Assembly (NCBI GenBank): GCA_002709395.1
Contig: PAQU01000024.1
Location: 14,288-48,454, forward strand
Length of the DNA stretch: 34,167 nucleotides
Origin: Roseibacillus sp.
Lineage (GTDB): Bacteria; Verrucomicrobiota; Verrucomicrobiia; Verrucomicrobiales; Akkermansiaceae
Direction: 5' to 3'
A program made the translations under genes and the position numbers. Under the pieces are notes generated by a model. It was not told the origin of the DNA. It made no database searches and saw only the letters and a program-made list of their open reading frames with translations. Positions 9,568-19,137 of this stretch are shown piece by piece (positions within the stretch are counted from its first letter, which is position 1; each line of letters opens with the position of its first letter).

Positions 9568-10077
9568 CTAGAGCGCCGCGCGGAGAAACTGCTCAACCTC
9601 TGCGAGCGATTCTGCCTGGTTAATATTCAGGAGTGATCCTCCACCCCCAAAGCCAATCACCGGCTTGTCAAACTCCCGGGCGAGTTTCGCTTCCGAGGCT
9701 GTCCCTGACCCTCCAGGCAATATGATCACGGCATCGGAAGTAGTGATATTGATCGCGTTGCGGGACAAAATGGACACCCCATCTTCTCCTCGATCAGGGA
9801 GATGGGTTCGAATGACGAGTTCCACATACTTATTGGGATAGCCTTCGGGAGGCACCGGCGAGCCATTCCCATGCGATCCCGGCAGAATCCCAAGCACAAG
9901 CCCGGGACGCTCTGCTACAGAATGAAATCCCTCCGAAACCGATTGCATCACCCCGGATCCTCCCCCGGTGAGCAGGTGCACTTCAAGCCGGGCCAGCATT
10001 CTTCCCAGGGGCAACGAAAACTCCTCGTGGCCCTGATGGCCGCAACCCATCACTCCTACAACCTTGAGCCTCTTCAC
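9568..10077 (-). CDS. LOG/SLOG-like Rossmann nucleotide-binding protein (TIGR00725-type)
   Basis: VVGVMGCGHQG, LLTGGGSGVMQSVSEGF, VIILPGGSGTASE. Confidence 0.8.
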   Translation of the reverse strand: MKRLKVVGVMGCGHQGHEEFSLPLGRMLARLEVHLLTGGGSGVMQSVSEGFHSVAERPGLVLGILPGSHGNGSPVPPEGYPNKYVELVIRTHLPDRGEDGVSILSRNAINITTSDAVIILPGGSGTASEAKLAREFDKPVIGFGGGGSLLNINQAESLAEVEQFLRAAL

Positions 10078-10164
10078 TTCGATACCACCCTTGTATCAAG
10101 GAACAGGAAGGCGCCCTCAACCAGTTGCCTCACCATTCACCCCACCGGCCTGTTAGACCGAAAT

Positions 10165-10914
10165 CTACCAGTAAAGCGTCAGGCCTGGCCGACTGAATCT
10201 CTTCCGCACGCGGGCGCGCTCCCGCCATTCCACGTGTCCATCCATGAAGCCTACATGAACACCCGTGAACCTCTTCTCCTTCTTCTCCAGGTAATTGCCC
10301 AGGGTCCGGTTATTCCAATCCACCGCCAGATCCACCCAGAGAACGGGATACGCTACCTTCTGGCCCATTCGCGAGGGGGTCCACCGATAGGTGTCGTCAT
10401 CCTCGTTGTAGACGTCGTCCTGAAGGCGCGCCCACTCTGCAGGCTCAGGAGGCAGGAATTCTCCACCATCAGTCCAGACCGGATCATCGATCACGCAGGC
10501 GTAGGAAAAGAGTGACGATGATCCTTCATCGACTCCTCCGTAGTTCCAGATGTCCCTGTTATTGTCGCATCGATCCTTCCCATCCTTGGTCCAACACTCA
10601 TTGGCACCATTATAGGCCATGTCCTGGGTAACCCTGTACTGATCCCTCCACTCCCAGCTGAACCAGAAGGGAAGACCCCCATTTTCCGTGACGAAATGAG
10701 CCTGAGGAAAAATGTTATTATTGTCCGCTGCCCCGGTGGTCGAGATCACGGACAACTGCTTGATGTCGCTTACGGATCCGGCCTTGTGTGCAGCGATGGT
10801 CATCTTACCTACGGCCACAAAACTCGCTGCCGCAAGGGTCATGATGATGGCCACAACCACCAGGACTTCAACCAGGGTAAAACCTCTTCTGCACGAGGGG
10901 GTGTTTAATCTCAT
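10165..10914 (-). CDS. Prepilin-type N-terminal cleavage/methylation protein (pseudopilin)
   Basis: [25 protein letters not shown] type IV prepilin signature; C-terminal [13 protein letters not shown]. Confidence 0.9.
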   Translation of the reverse strand: MRLNTPSCRRGFTLVEVLVVVAIIMTLAAASFVAVGKMTIAAHKAGSVSDIKQLSVISTTGAADNNNIFPQAHFVTENGGLPFWFSWEWRDQYRVTQDMAYNGANECWTKDGKDRCDNNRDIWNYGGVDEGSSSLFSYACVIDDPVWTDGGEFLPPEPAEWARLQDDVYNEDDDTYRWTPSRMGQKVAYPVLWVDLAVDWNNRTLGNYLEKKEKRFTGVHVGFMDGHVEWRERARVRKRFSRPGLTLYW

Positions 10915-11142
10915 GGGATTACCCCTATCAGGCCCTGTCCTCCTCCAGATGTCAATTTCAACAACCTAACGATCGCCGTCATATCACGAAAGGCAAAGAA
11001 CCTGATCCCCCAACGCTCCGGGTCTGAGGCCAACTCTTCTCCCTGCAAATCACTGTTTTTGGGAAGATCGACCCTCTCATTCCCGGTGCAGGCTGCTCCC
11101 GACGGTTTACAAATCCCCGTCAGATCGCTAGAGAAAGCCACC

Positions 11143-11826
11143 ATGTCCGTGCGATTCTTTGCATTCGTTCTCGCCTTCGCCCTCGGCAGTTGTGACCAGG
11201 CCGATCCCGAGGCCACAACTCCCAAGAGCGAAACTTCGGCTAACCCGGGGAAACCCGCCAATCCCGAGGTTGTCCTTGAGACCTCATCCGGAACAATCGT
11301 CCTCGAACTCGACCCTGAAAATGCACCGCTGACCACTGAGAACTTCCTGACTTACGTGAATGACGGGTTCTACGATGGCACGATCTTCCATCGTGTGATC
11401 GATGACTTCATGATCCAGGGCGGAGGGTTCGAACTCATTGACGGCTCGGGAACCCAGAAGGAAACGCGGGACCCTGTCAAAAACGAGGCGAAGAACGGCC
11501 TTAAGAATACCCGGGGCACCATCTCGATGGCACGAACCAACAACCCGGACAGCGCAACCTCCCAGTTCTTTATCAATCTGGTCGATAATCCAGGTCTCGA
11601 CCCCAAGACCCCGGAAAACCCTCGGGCCTTCAGTCCTGATGGCTACACCGTATTCGGCAAGGTGACCAAGGGCATGGACGTGGTTGACAAGATCAGGGGG
11701 GTGGATACCGGCGTGAAACGCCTCAAGGCCCGTGGGCCGGGAGGCGATCTCCGGGAGGCCCCCATGCAGGACGTCCCCTTGCAGAATGTTATAATCGAGA
11801 AGGCAACCGCCTCTCATTCCCGGTAA
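11143..11826 (+). CDS. Cyclophilin-type peptidyl-prolyl cis-trans isomerase, predicted lipoprotein
   Basis: [17 protein letters not shown] lipobox; [43 protein letters not shown]. Confidence 0.95.
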   Translation: MSVRFFAFVLAFALGSCDQADPEATTPKSETSANPGKPANPEVVLETSSGTIVLELDPENAPLTTENFLTYVNDGFYDGTIFHRVIDDFMIQGGGFELIDGSGTQKETRDPVKNEAKNGLKNTRGTISMARTNNPDSATSQFFINLVDNPGLDPKTPENPRAFSPDGYTVFGKVTKGMDVVDKIRGVDTGVKRLKARGPGGDLREAPMQDVPLQNVIIEKATASHSR

Positions 11827-11852
11827 GCCCCCGGGCCTCCGAGTTCTTAATC

Positions 11853-12635
11853 ATGCCCTGGCTCCTTCCCATTATCGCATACCTGGTCGGGTCGATTCCC
11901 TTTGGCGTTCTCATCGCGAATTCCAAGGGAATTGACATTACCCGGCATGGCTCGGGCAACCCCGGGGCCACCAACGTCTTCCGGGTCGTCGGCAAGAGCT
12001 TCGGAATTTCCTGCCTGCTGCTCGATTTCCTCAAGGGATTCCTCCCGGTAGTCCTTTCCGCCAACCTCCTTCGAGTTGCGGGAGAGAGCCCGCTCGTATC
12101 GCTCCCTTTTCTCTGGGGCCTGGCAGGGGAACTCCCTGGCGACAAGCAGTTCTTCGCCCACACCATCCAGGTGGTCACCGCTCTGGCCGCCATCATGGGC
12201 CACAACTACTCGATCTTCCTGCGCGGAAAGGGAGGCAAGGGGATCGCCACCTCGGCCGGAGTCCTTGTTGCCCTCAGCCCCATGGTTTTGCTCGGGGCCC
12301 TTCTTGTCTTCGTCGTCACCTTCTATTTCAGTCGCTACGTAAGCTTGGGAAGCATCATCGGGGTCCTCAGCATTCCTGCCCTTCTTCACCTCACCGACCG
12401 CCTGCAGCATGTCGACGGCGACAAGACCCAGCCTACTCTCTGGGAAGCAGGAACCTGGAACAAACCACTCATGGTTTTCTCGCTCATCGCCGCTGGACTT
12501 GCCGTCTGGCGACACCGTTCAAATATCAAGCGCATCCTCGCCGGAACTGAGGACAGGCTCTCAGCCCGGACCCCGGGGACCGAGCCGCCCACCCCGGAGG
12601 ATTCCCACCCGAAGGACGAGGACCATGCAAGCTGA
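11853..12635 (+). CDS. plsY: Acyl-phosphate glycerol-3-phosphate acyltransferase PlsY
   Basis: YLVGSIPFGVLIA, GSGNPGATNVFRVVGK, GHNYSIFLRGKGGKGIATSAGVL. Confidence 0.95.
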   Translation: MPWLLPIIAYLVGSIPFGVLIANSKGIDITRHGSGNPGATNVFRVVGKSFGISCLLLDFLKGFLPVVLSANLLRVAGESPLVSLPFLWGLAGELPGDKQFFAHTIQVVTALAAIMGHNYSIFLRGKGGKGIATSAGVLVALSPMVLLGALLVFVVTFYFSRYVSLGSIIGVLSIPALLHLTDRLQHVDGDKTQPTLWEAGTWNKPLMVFSLIAAGLAVWRHRSNIKRILAGTEDRLSARTPGTEPPTPEDSHPKDEDHAS

Positions 12636-13647
12636 CACCTACCCTTCTTCCCCCCGCGTTGTGATTATCGGCTGCGGATCCTGGGGAACTGCACTTGCCA
12701 CTGTCCTTTCCCACTCCGCCTCCAACATCACATTGATTGGTCGCAACCCGGAGGTTATCACCGACATCAATTCCGCGCATCGTAACGAGCGTTATCTCCC
12801 TGGCGCAGAACTCGATCCGTCCATCACCGCAAGCGAGGACCTCGCCGTGGCCTGTGAAGCCGACCTCATCCTCTTTGTGGTTCCGAGCTCTGCCACCAGG
12901 GCTACTGCCGAACATCTGGCCACTCTCAAGCTCAAGCCACAAGCCATCCTGATGGCCTGTTCCAAGGGCATTGAACGCGGCTCGGGACACCGCATGTCGG
13001 AGATCATCTCCGAAATTCTGCCGGCTCATCAGCTCTCCGTCCTTTCCGGACCCAATCATGCCGAGGAAGTCTCCCGGGGCCTGGCGACCACTACCGTTAT
13101 CGGATCACGGGACGAGGAGGCAAGGTCATACCTGCAACGCCTCTTCACATCCCCCGCTTTTCGTTCCTATACATCGACGGACCTCACCGGCATGGAGTGG
13201 GGCGGAGCCATCAAGAATGTCTTTGCCATCGCCTCCGGTATCGCTACCGGCCTCGGCCTCGGAGATAATGCCACTGCCGGCCTCGTAACCCGGGGACTCG
13301 CCGAAATGATTCGTCTCGGCACCGCTCTTGGGGGACGACCCGATACCTTCATTGGACTTTCAGGGGTAGGCGACCTCATCGCTACCTGCTATTCTCATCA
13401 TTCTCGTAATTTCCGCGCTGGCATCTGCATTGGCAAAGGTCACACCGTAGCCCAGACACTGGACGAAGTAGGCATGGTGGTGGAAGGCATTCCCAACTGC
13501 CAGTCCATCTACGAGGTTGCCCGCAGTACCGGCGTGCGCACTCCCCTCATCGACGCGGTCCACAGTGTCCTCTATGAAGACAAACCCGCTGCCGAGGTGC
13601 TGCAGGAACTACTGACCCGTGCTCCCCGCCCGGAAACAGAAAGCTGA
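12625..13647 (+). CDS. gpsA: NAD(P)-dependent glycerol-3-phosphate dehydrogenase
   Basis: VVIIGCGSWGTALATVLS, VLSGPNHAEEVSRGLATT, GGAIKNVFAIASGIATGLGLGDNATAGLVTRGLAEM; overlaps plsY by 11 nt. Confidence 0.96.
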   Translation: MQADTYPSSPRVVIIGCGSWGTALATVLSHSASNITLIGRNPEVITDINSAHRNERYLPGAELDPSITASEDLAVACEADLILFVVPSSATRATAEHLATLKLKPQAILMACSKGIERGSGHRMSEIISEILPAHQLSVLSGPNHAEEVSRGLATTTVIGSRDEEARSYLQRLFTSPAFRSYTSTDLTGMEWGGAIKNVFAIASGIATGLGLGDNATAGLVTRGLAEMIRLGTALGGRPDTFIGLSGVGDLIATCYSHHSRNFRAGICIGKGHTVAQTLDEVGMVVEGIPNCQSIYEVARSTGVRTPLIDAVHSVLYEDKPAAEVLQELLTRAPRPETES

Positions 13648-13767
13648 TCGCCTTCTCCTCGCATGGGACCCCGGGCATTCGTCACCTGAAGACACGACCC
13701 CTCTCGAACGAAAGCGCATATCACTGGCGCCGGAAGAATTTCTGGGATACTACTCTTTTCGATTCCC

Positions 13768-15099
13768 ATGAGTAACCAGGAAACAAGTGCTGCCCAGTGG
13801 CAACGACTGGCCCGCAGGGTCTCTACAAAGATCAATCTGGCCTGGTGGCTCGACAAACTGGCAGCTCCTCTGCTGATCACTACCCTTGCGGGATCCTGCT
13901 TAATTCTCATCACTCGCCGCGAGACAACCGAATTTCCCTGGCTGCAGACCGCGATAGTCGGCATGCTCCTTTTCCTTGGCATGGCGCTCATGGCCTGGTG
14001 GCTGGCGCGTGGGAACTTCGAGTCCCCCGATCATGCCCTAGTCCGCATCGAAGCCAGCATGAAGATGCACAATGCCCTCAGTGCCGCCCGGCAGGGAATC
14101 TCCCCCTGGCCCGGCATGCCTGGAAACGTTGATGATGGAACCCGATGGCGGTGGACCCGTCTCCTCTCTCCCCTGTTCGCAGCAGTTCTCTTCCTTTCGA
14201 CCAGTATATTTCTCCCCGTATCGGCCCGAAATGATGCTGCCGGGCTTCCACCTGATGAGCCTCAGGCATGGAAGGATCTGCAAGCCGATATCGAAAGCCT
14301 TGGCGAGGACCAGACTGTCCAGGAAGACTACCTGAATGAACTTGAGGAACGGGTCAATCGGCTGCGAGAGCAGAACGAACAGGAGTGGTACAGCCACTCC
14401 AGCCTGGAAGCTACGGACGCTCTCCGCAAGATGCACGGCAGTGAACTTGACCGCATGGAGCAGAATCTCCGAAAGGCGGAACGGGCACTAAAGAACCTCC
14501 AGCAGGGTGAGGACAAAATGAGCGAGTCCGCGAGCCAACGCCTGCTCAACGAATTTGAAGAGGCCCTGCAGGCCCTCGCCCAGGGCAAGATGAAACCGAA
14601 TGAGGAACTGCTCAAAGAGCTGAAGAAACTCGATCCGGCAAATCTTGGACAAATCGACCCGGAACAATTCAACCAGCTATGTGAAAATATGAGGAAGCAT
14701 GCGGAGAGCTGCCAGCAGTGCCAGGGTGGCGGCCAGCAGGGAGCAGGAGCTGTCACCGACACGCTCGATAGCCTCCTGGGCGAAGGACCGGAAAGCAATG
14801 AATCACAGCAAGGAAAAGGCGGGGTCAACCGGGGACCAGGTTCGGCTCCCGGCCTGCTCGGCGACGCCTCTTCCGATGTCGATTCTGGCGATCTTGAAGG
14901 CCTCGACTCCGGGGACCTGAGCAAATCCCTCCCGGGTGACCTCCTCAAGCTCCAGGACGACGAACATGAGGTCGATAAGAGCAAGACAGGTCTTCGCGCT
15001 GGCGGCAAAGTCGAGGGCAAGGCCAGGGGCGGATCCAGAGTTTGGAAGGAATCCCTCCTTCCATCGGAGAAAAGCGCCCTGAAGGATTTCTTCAAGTAG
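13768..15099 (+). CDS. Membrane-anchored coiled-coil protein of unknown function (DUF4175-like arrangement), 443 aa
   Basis: Three N-terminal hydrophobic segments, then long Glu/Leu/Gln heptad-like region, CxxC-containing and Gly/Ser/Asp-rich C-terminus; immediately upstream of the MoxR gene. Confidence 0.7.
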   Translation: MSNQETSAAQWQRLARRVSTKINLAWWLDKLAAPLLITTLAGSCLILITRRETTEFPWLQTAIVGMLLFLGMALMAWWLARGNFESPDHALVRIEASMKMHNALSAARQGISPWPGMPGNVDDGTRWRWTRLLSPLFAAVLFLSTSIFLPVSARNDAAGLPPDEPQAWKDLQADIESLGEDQTVQEDYLNELEERVNRLREQNEQEWYSHSSLEATDALRKMHGSELDRMEQNLRKAERALKNLQQGEDKMSESASQRLLNEFEEALQALAQGKMKPNEELLKELKKLDPANLGQIDPEQFNQLCENMRKHAESCQQCQGGGQQGAGAVTDTLDSLLGEGPESNESQQGKGGVNRGPGSAPGLLGDASSDVDSGDLEGLDSGDLSKSLPGDLLKLQDDEHEVDKSKTGLRAGGKVEGKARGGSRVWKESLLPSEKSALKDFFK

Positions 15100-15131
15100 C
15101 CCAATCGGGCAAAAGCCCTCCCGTTAGTATC

Positions 15132-16148
15132 ATGGAGCACGCCTCAGAAACAGAAGTCACCGATGCCGGCAGGCATATTCGGTCCCTTTCCAGTGCCCTG
15201 CAGCAGGTAATCTTCGGACAGGAGGAACTCATCCAGCTCGTCCTCACCGGAATCCTCGCACGCGGACACATCCTGCTCGAGGGGCTTCCCGGCCTCGGGA
15301 AAACCGAGCTGGTGAAGGGACTCTCCCGGACCCTTGATCTGGACACCAGGCGGATCCAGTTCACCCCGGACCTCCTGCCCGGTGATATTACCGGAAATCC
15401 CGTCCTCCAGGAAAAGGACGGCTCACGCCAGTTCATCTTCCAGCCCGGCCCCCTCTTTACCAACATCGTCCTCGCCGACGAGATCAACCGGGCCTCACCC
15501 AAGACCCAGTCCGCCCTTCTTGAAGCCATGCAGGAACGCCGGGTCACCGTCCTCGGGGAAACCCACCAGCTTCCTCTTCCCTTTTTCGTTCTTGCCACCC
15601 AGAACCCGATCGAGCTTGAGGGAACCTACCCTCTCCCGGAAGCGCAACTCGACCGCTTCCTGTTCAAACTGGAAATCACCCGCAATGATGTCGGCACCCT
15701 TGAGCGTATCGTGAATGATCGCGAGCTCGGCACCGAGCCAGAGGTTCATCCTATCATGGATGAGACCACTCTCGGCAACATTCTCTCCCTCGTCCGTCGC
15801 ATCTTTCTCCCTGAAGTGGTTGGCAACTACATCGCCCGGCTGGTGGACGCCACCCACCCCGGTCAGTCCAGTGCCGCCCGTAGCATCAAATTTGGATCCA
15901 GTCCTCGTGCAGCGCTCTCTCTCGCGGCCTCAGCCCGGGCCCGGGCCCTCATGAACGAGCGCACCCATGCCAGCTTTGAAGACGTCAAGTTCGTGGCCCC
16001 CTCCGTTCTACGCCATCGTATTATCCTCGAATACAACGCCCGGGTGGAAGGATTGACCAGTAATGAGGTCATCTCATCTCTCCTCGAGGAAGTCCCCTTT
16101 CAATCAGGAAATACTCCCGGAACCCTTCAACAAACCTCCTCCAACTGA
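15132..16148 (+). CDS. MoxR-family AAA+ ATPase
   Basis: GHILLEGLPGLGKTELVKGLS Walker A, NIVLADEINRASPKTQSALLEAMQE Walker B region, LATQNPIELEGTYPLPEAQLDRFLF. Confidence 0.96.
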   Translation: MEHASETEVTDAGRHIRSLSSALQQVIFGQEELIQLVLTGILARGHILLEGLPGLGKTELVKGLSRTLDLDTRRIQFTPDLLPGDITGNPVLQEKDGSRQFIFQPGPLFTNIVLADEINRASPKTQSALLEAMQERRVTVLGETHQLPLPFFVLATQNPIELEGTYPLPEAQLDRFLFKLEITRNDVGTLERIVNDRELGTEPEVHPIMDETTLGNILSLVRRIFLPEVVGNYIARLVDATHPGQSSAARSIKFGSSPRAALSLAASARARALMNERTHASFEDVKFVAPSVLRHRIILEYNARVEGLTSNEVISSLLEEVPFQSGNTPGTLQQTSSN

Positions 16149-16160
16149 TCCTGTTTTCTC

Positions 16161-17993
16161 ATGAGGACCCGGATAGCCATCCTCCTCGTCTCCCTGCTGC
16201 TGGGAAGTACAATTCAGGATGCCAAGTCCCAGGGAACGAGAGCTCTCATCAGGGAGACATACAATGAGAAAGGCAAACCGAGGGTTTCTCTGGAGGTGAT
16301 CCCCCTCCTCGGGCACCTGCCCCCTTCCGGCTACCACCCGATCAGGGTCAGGATAGTCAATGATGAAAAGGTCAGTCACACATGGGTAATAGCATTCACT
16401 TCCTCGGACTCCGGGGTGTATGGAAACCAGATGAGCCAACTCCGGTCCAGTTTCCCGGTGACATGCGATTCGCAGTCAGTTGCTGAGGTTGATCTACTGG
16501 TCCCGGTGGCAACTTTTCTTTCCCGTAGCTACGGCCGCTCTACCACCAGCACGCTGGAAATTAATGTCCGTGCGCCTGCTTCCTTTCCAGCATCCAGAGA
16601 AACCATCGATACCGAATTCCATCCTGACTGGCCCTCCGTATTATGCAGCGAGACCATTCACAGCCTTAATGGCAACGCTCTCGACAAGGAGACAGAAACC
16701 TTCCTCTCGGGCACGGGCGGGCGGCACGCTGGCAATCAGGTCGAATTCGGGGGCAGCTTCAACCCCAAGACCATGCCGGACGACTGGCGGGCCTACAGCG
16801 GTCATGATGCCTGCCTCATGACTGAAAATGACTGGAACAACCTTCCCGCGGGAGCACGAAACGCGCTGAAAAAATGGAATCGCCTTGGCGGCGCTCTCCT
16901 CATCTATACCACCAGTTCCGCAACCGACCTCAATAGCCTCGGCCTTGCCAAGGACTCGGCAGGGGAATCCGATCGTGATCTCAGCTGGGGAACTGTTCGC
17001 CTCCGGGATTTTCCCGACAACGAACTCCTGGAAGCAAAGGACACGGTCCTCCTCGTCCGGGACTCCATCGATCATATTGGCGGTCATCGTGCCGGGGACC
17101 TCCGGAGCAGCTTCCAGTCGGGCTGGCCTCTCCAGGATACCTTCGGTCAAAAATCCTCTCACGTTGCCCTCTTCATCATTGTCCTGATTCTCTTTGGAAT
17201 TCTCGTTGGCCCGGTCAATCTCTTTGTTTTCGCGCGATCCGGAAAACGTCACAAACTATTCGTCTCCACCCCCCTGATTTCCCTCGGGGCAAGCCTCCTG
17301 CTCGTGGCATTGATCCTCCTGCAGGACGGATTCGGCGGACGTGGTCAACGCCTCGTTCTCCACGAGGTTGGGCCTGACAACACCGCTTACGTATCGCAGG
17401 AGCAGATTGCCCGCACAGGCGTCCTGCTCAGGACCGGGTTCACCACCAGCGAACATGGCTACCTCAGCCCCGTCAGGCTCTCCAACTCACGCTGGGCCCG
17501 CGTAACCGCGGACAATGGAGGAGGTAACGGGCGCTACAATCTCGAACTGGAAACGTCCGGACTAAAGGCCACCGGTGACTGGTTCAAGAGTCGCAGTGAA
17601 CACGGCAACCTCTTCGAAACCATCAGGCCCTCGAGGGAGCGTATAAACCTCGTCCGGGATCCGGGCCCTCCCACTATCAACTCCACGTTCAATTTTCCCC
17701 TCGATGAAATCTTCTTCCGGGATGCCAGCGGTCAACTCTGGAAGGGCACTGATGTCCAGCAGGGACGTAATCTTTCGCTCAGCCCCTGTGTCGAACAGGA
17801 GTTCAAGAACTGGCTTGATAATAACCGGAAACGCTTCAGCAAGCGCAACCGGTCCCGCCTGGATCTCATCAGTGAACACCGGGGATATTTCTTCGCCTCG
17901 ACCACCAGCGCAGACGGGGTCTCAACCCTGAGGAATCTCAGGTGGGAAGAAACATTCACCATTCTCACCGGCCAGGTCCCCACCGGGAACTGA
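16161..17993 (+). CDS. Large membrane-anchored protein of unknown function, 610 aa
   Basis: Signal-like N-terminus MRTRIAILLVSLLLGSTIQ; central TM pair with ILFGILVGPVNLFVFARSGKRHKLFVSTPLISLGASLLLVALIL. Confidence 0.75.
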   Translation: MRTRIAILLVSLLLGSTIQDAKSQGTRALIRETYNEKGKPRVSLEVIPLLGHLPPSGYHPIRVRIVNDEKVSHTWVIAFTSSDSGVYGNQMSQLRSSFPVTCDSQSVAEVDLLVPVATFLSRSYGRSTTSTLEINVRAPASFPASRETIDTEFHPDWPSVLCSETIHSLNGNALDKETETFLSGTGGRHAGNQVEFGGSFNPKTMPDDWRAYSGHDACLMTENDWNNLPAGARNALKKWNRLGGALLIYTTSSATDLNSLGLAKDSAGESDRDLSWGTVRLRDFPDNELLEAKDTVLLVRDSIDHIGGHRAGDLRSSFQSGWPLQDTFGQKSSHVALFIIVLILFGILVGPVNLFVFARSGKRHKLFVSTPLISLGASLLLVALILLQDGFGGRGQRLVLHEVGPDNTAYVSQEQIARTGVLLRTGFTTSEHGYLSPVRLSNSRWARVTADNGGGNGRYNLELETSGLKATGDWFKSRSEHGNLFETIRPSRERINLVRDPGPPTINSTFNFPLDEIFFRDASGQLWKGTDVQQGRNLSLSPCVEQEFKNWLDNNRKRFSKRNRSRLDLISEHRGYFFASTTSADGVSTLRNLRWEETFTILTGQVPTGN

Positions 17994-18016
17994 CCCTTGA
18001 AACCCGGGACCTGCTC

Positions 18017-19117
18017 ATGTCAGCCGCCATCTCCGTCCGCCTCCTCTACCGCTACTTCGGCACCATCAAGGCCGTCAACGGAATATCATTTGATATCCCA
18101 CACGGATCCGTGTGCGGATTCGTCGGAGCCAACGGGGCAGGCAAGACCACCACCATGAGGATGCTTGCCACCCTCGACTATCCCACCATGGGCTCGGCGG
18201 AGATCTGTGGTGTCAGCGTGGTTAATCATCCGGACAAGGTGCGCTCTCTCATCGGGTGGATGCCCGATCACTTTGGCAACTATGAGCATATGACGGTGCT
18301 TGAGTATCTTGATTTTTATGCGCGGGCACTTGGCTATACCGGCAACGAACGCCGTAGCCGCATTGAAGAGGTCATGGCATTCGCTGACCTCGTCCCCCTG
18401 GCCGACAGGCTCTCCAACAAGCTTTCCAAGGGCATGACTCAGAGACTTTGCCTCGGACGAGCGCTCCTGCATGACCCTCAGGTCCTTATCATGGATGAGC
18501 CGGCTGCCGGCCTTGACCCCCGGGCCCGGGTCGAATTGAAACACCTCATCCGTATCCTTGCCGAGGAAGGGAAGACCATCTTCATCTCTTCCCACATCCT
18601 GTCTGAACTTGGAGAGATGTGTGACTCCCTCCTTTTCATCAACGCCGGTCGCATCATACACCACGGAGATGCGGAGTCCCTGAAACACGGCTCAGATGAA
18701 GCCGGGGGAGCCTTCTACGACATACAGGTCGATGACCGGCCGGATTCCGTATCCGACTGGGTCGTGCTGAACCCTGATGTTGAGGTCATCGAGTCCCGGA
18801 AAAAGGGCGCCCGAATCAGGATTTCCTCTGCCGAACCGGCCAAGGCTGCCGATGTTCTCAGGAAAATGGTACGGGATGGGGTGCGTGTTACCGAGTTCCA
18901 TCGGGAAGAACGCAATCTCGAGGATGCCTTCATCGACATCCTCGGGCAGATCGAACAGGGGAATGCAGATATTGAACCTTCCGGAGAACTACAGACCTCG
19001 CCACCGCAGGCCATTCGGGAACTCCTCGAGAACACGGACTCATCTCCGCTGCAATCTCCACCTTCCACCGAACCTGAAGAAGGTAATTCTGGTGGCACAT
19101 CCCCTCTATCCTCCTGA
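18017..19117 (+). CDS. ABC transporter ATP-binding protein
   Basis: GFVGANGAGKTTTMRML (Walker A), LSKGMTQRLCLGRALLHDPQVLIMDEPAAGLDP (signature + Walker B), SSHILSELGE. Confidence 0.95.
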   Translation: MSAAISVRLLYRYFGTIKAVNGISFDIPHGSVCGFVGANGAGKTTTMRMLATLDYPTMGSAEICGVSVVNHPDKVRSLIGWMPDHFGNYEHMTVLEYLDFYARALGYTGNERRSRIEEVMAFADLVPLADRLSNKLSKGMTQRLCLGRALLHDPQVLIMDEPAAGLDPRARVELKHLIRILAEEGKTIFISSHILSELGEMCDSLLFINAGRIIHHGDAESLKHGSDEAGGAFYDIQVDDRPDSVSDWVVLNPDVEVIESRKKGARIRISSAEPAKAADVLRKMVRDGVRVTEFHREERNLEDAFIDILGQIEQGNADIEPSGELQTSPPQAIRELLENTDSSPLQSPPSTEPEEGNSGGTSPLSS

Positions 19118-19137
19118 CTTCTCCGTTCCCAGACGAC

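Noticed and set aside
10089-10101. CCTTG-TAT-CAAGG short inverted repeat downstream of the pseudopilin gene
   Set aside because: Only a 5-bp stem with a 3-nt loop and no U-tract; within chance expectation.
12409-12624. N-terminal extension of gpsA
   Set aside because: GpsA homology begins at MQADTYPSSPRVVIIGCGSWG (12625); the upstream part is an alternate-frame reading of plsY.
14328-15140. 270-aa minus-strand Ser/Arg/Pro-rich ORF
   Set aside because: Low-complexity translation opposite the 443-aa coiled-coil gene; a shadow ORF.
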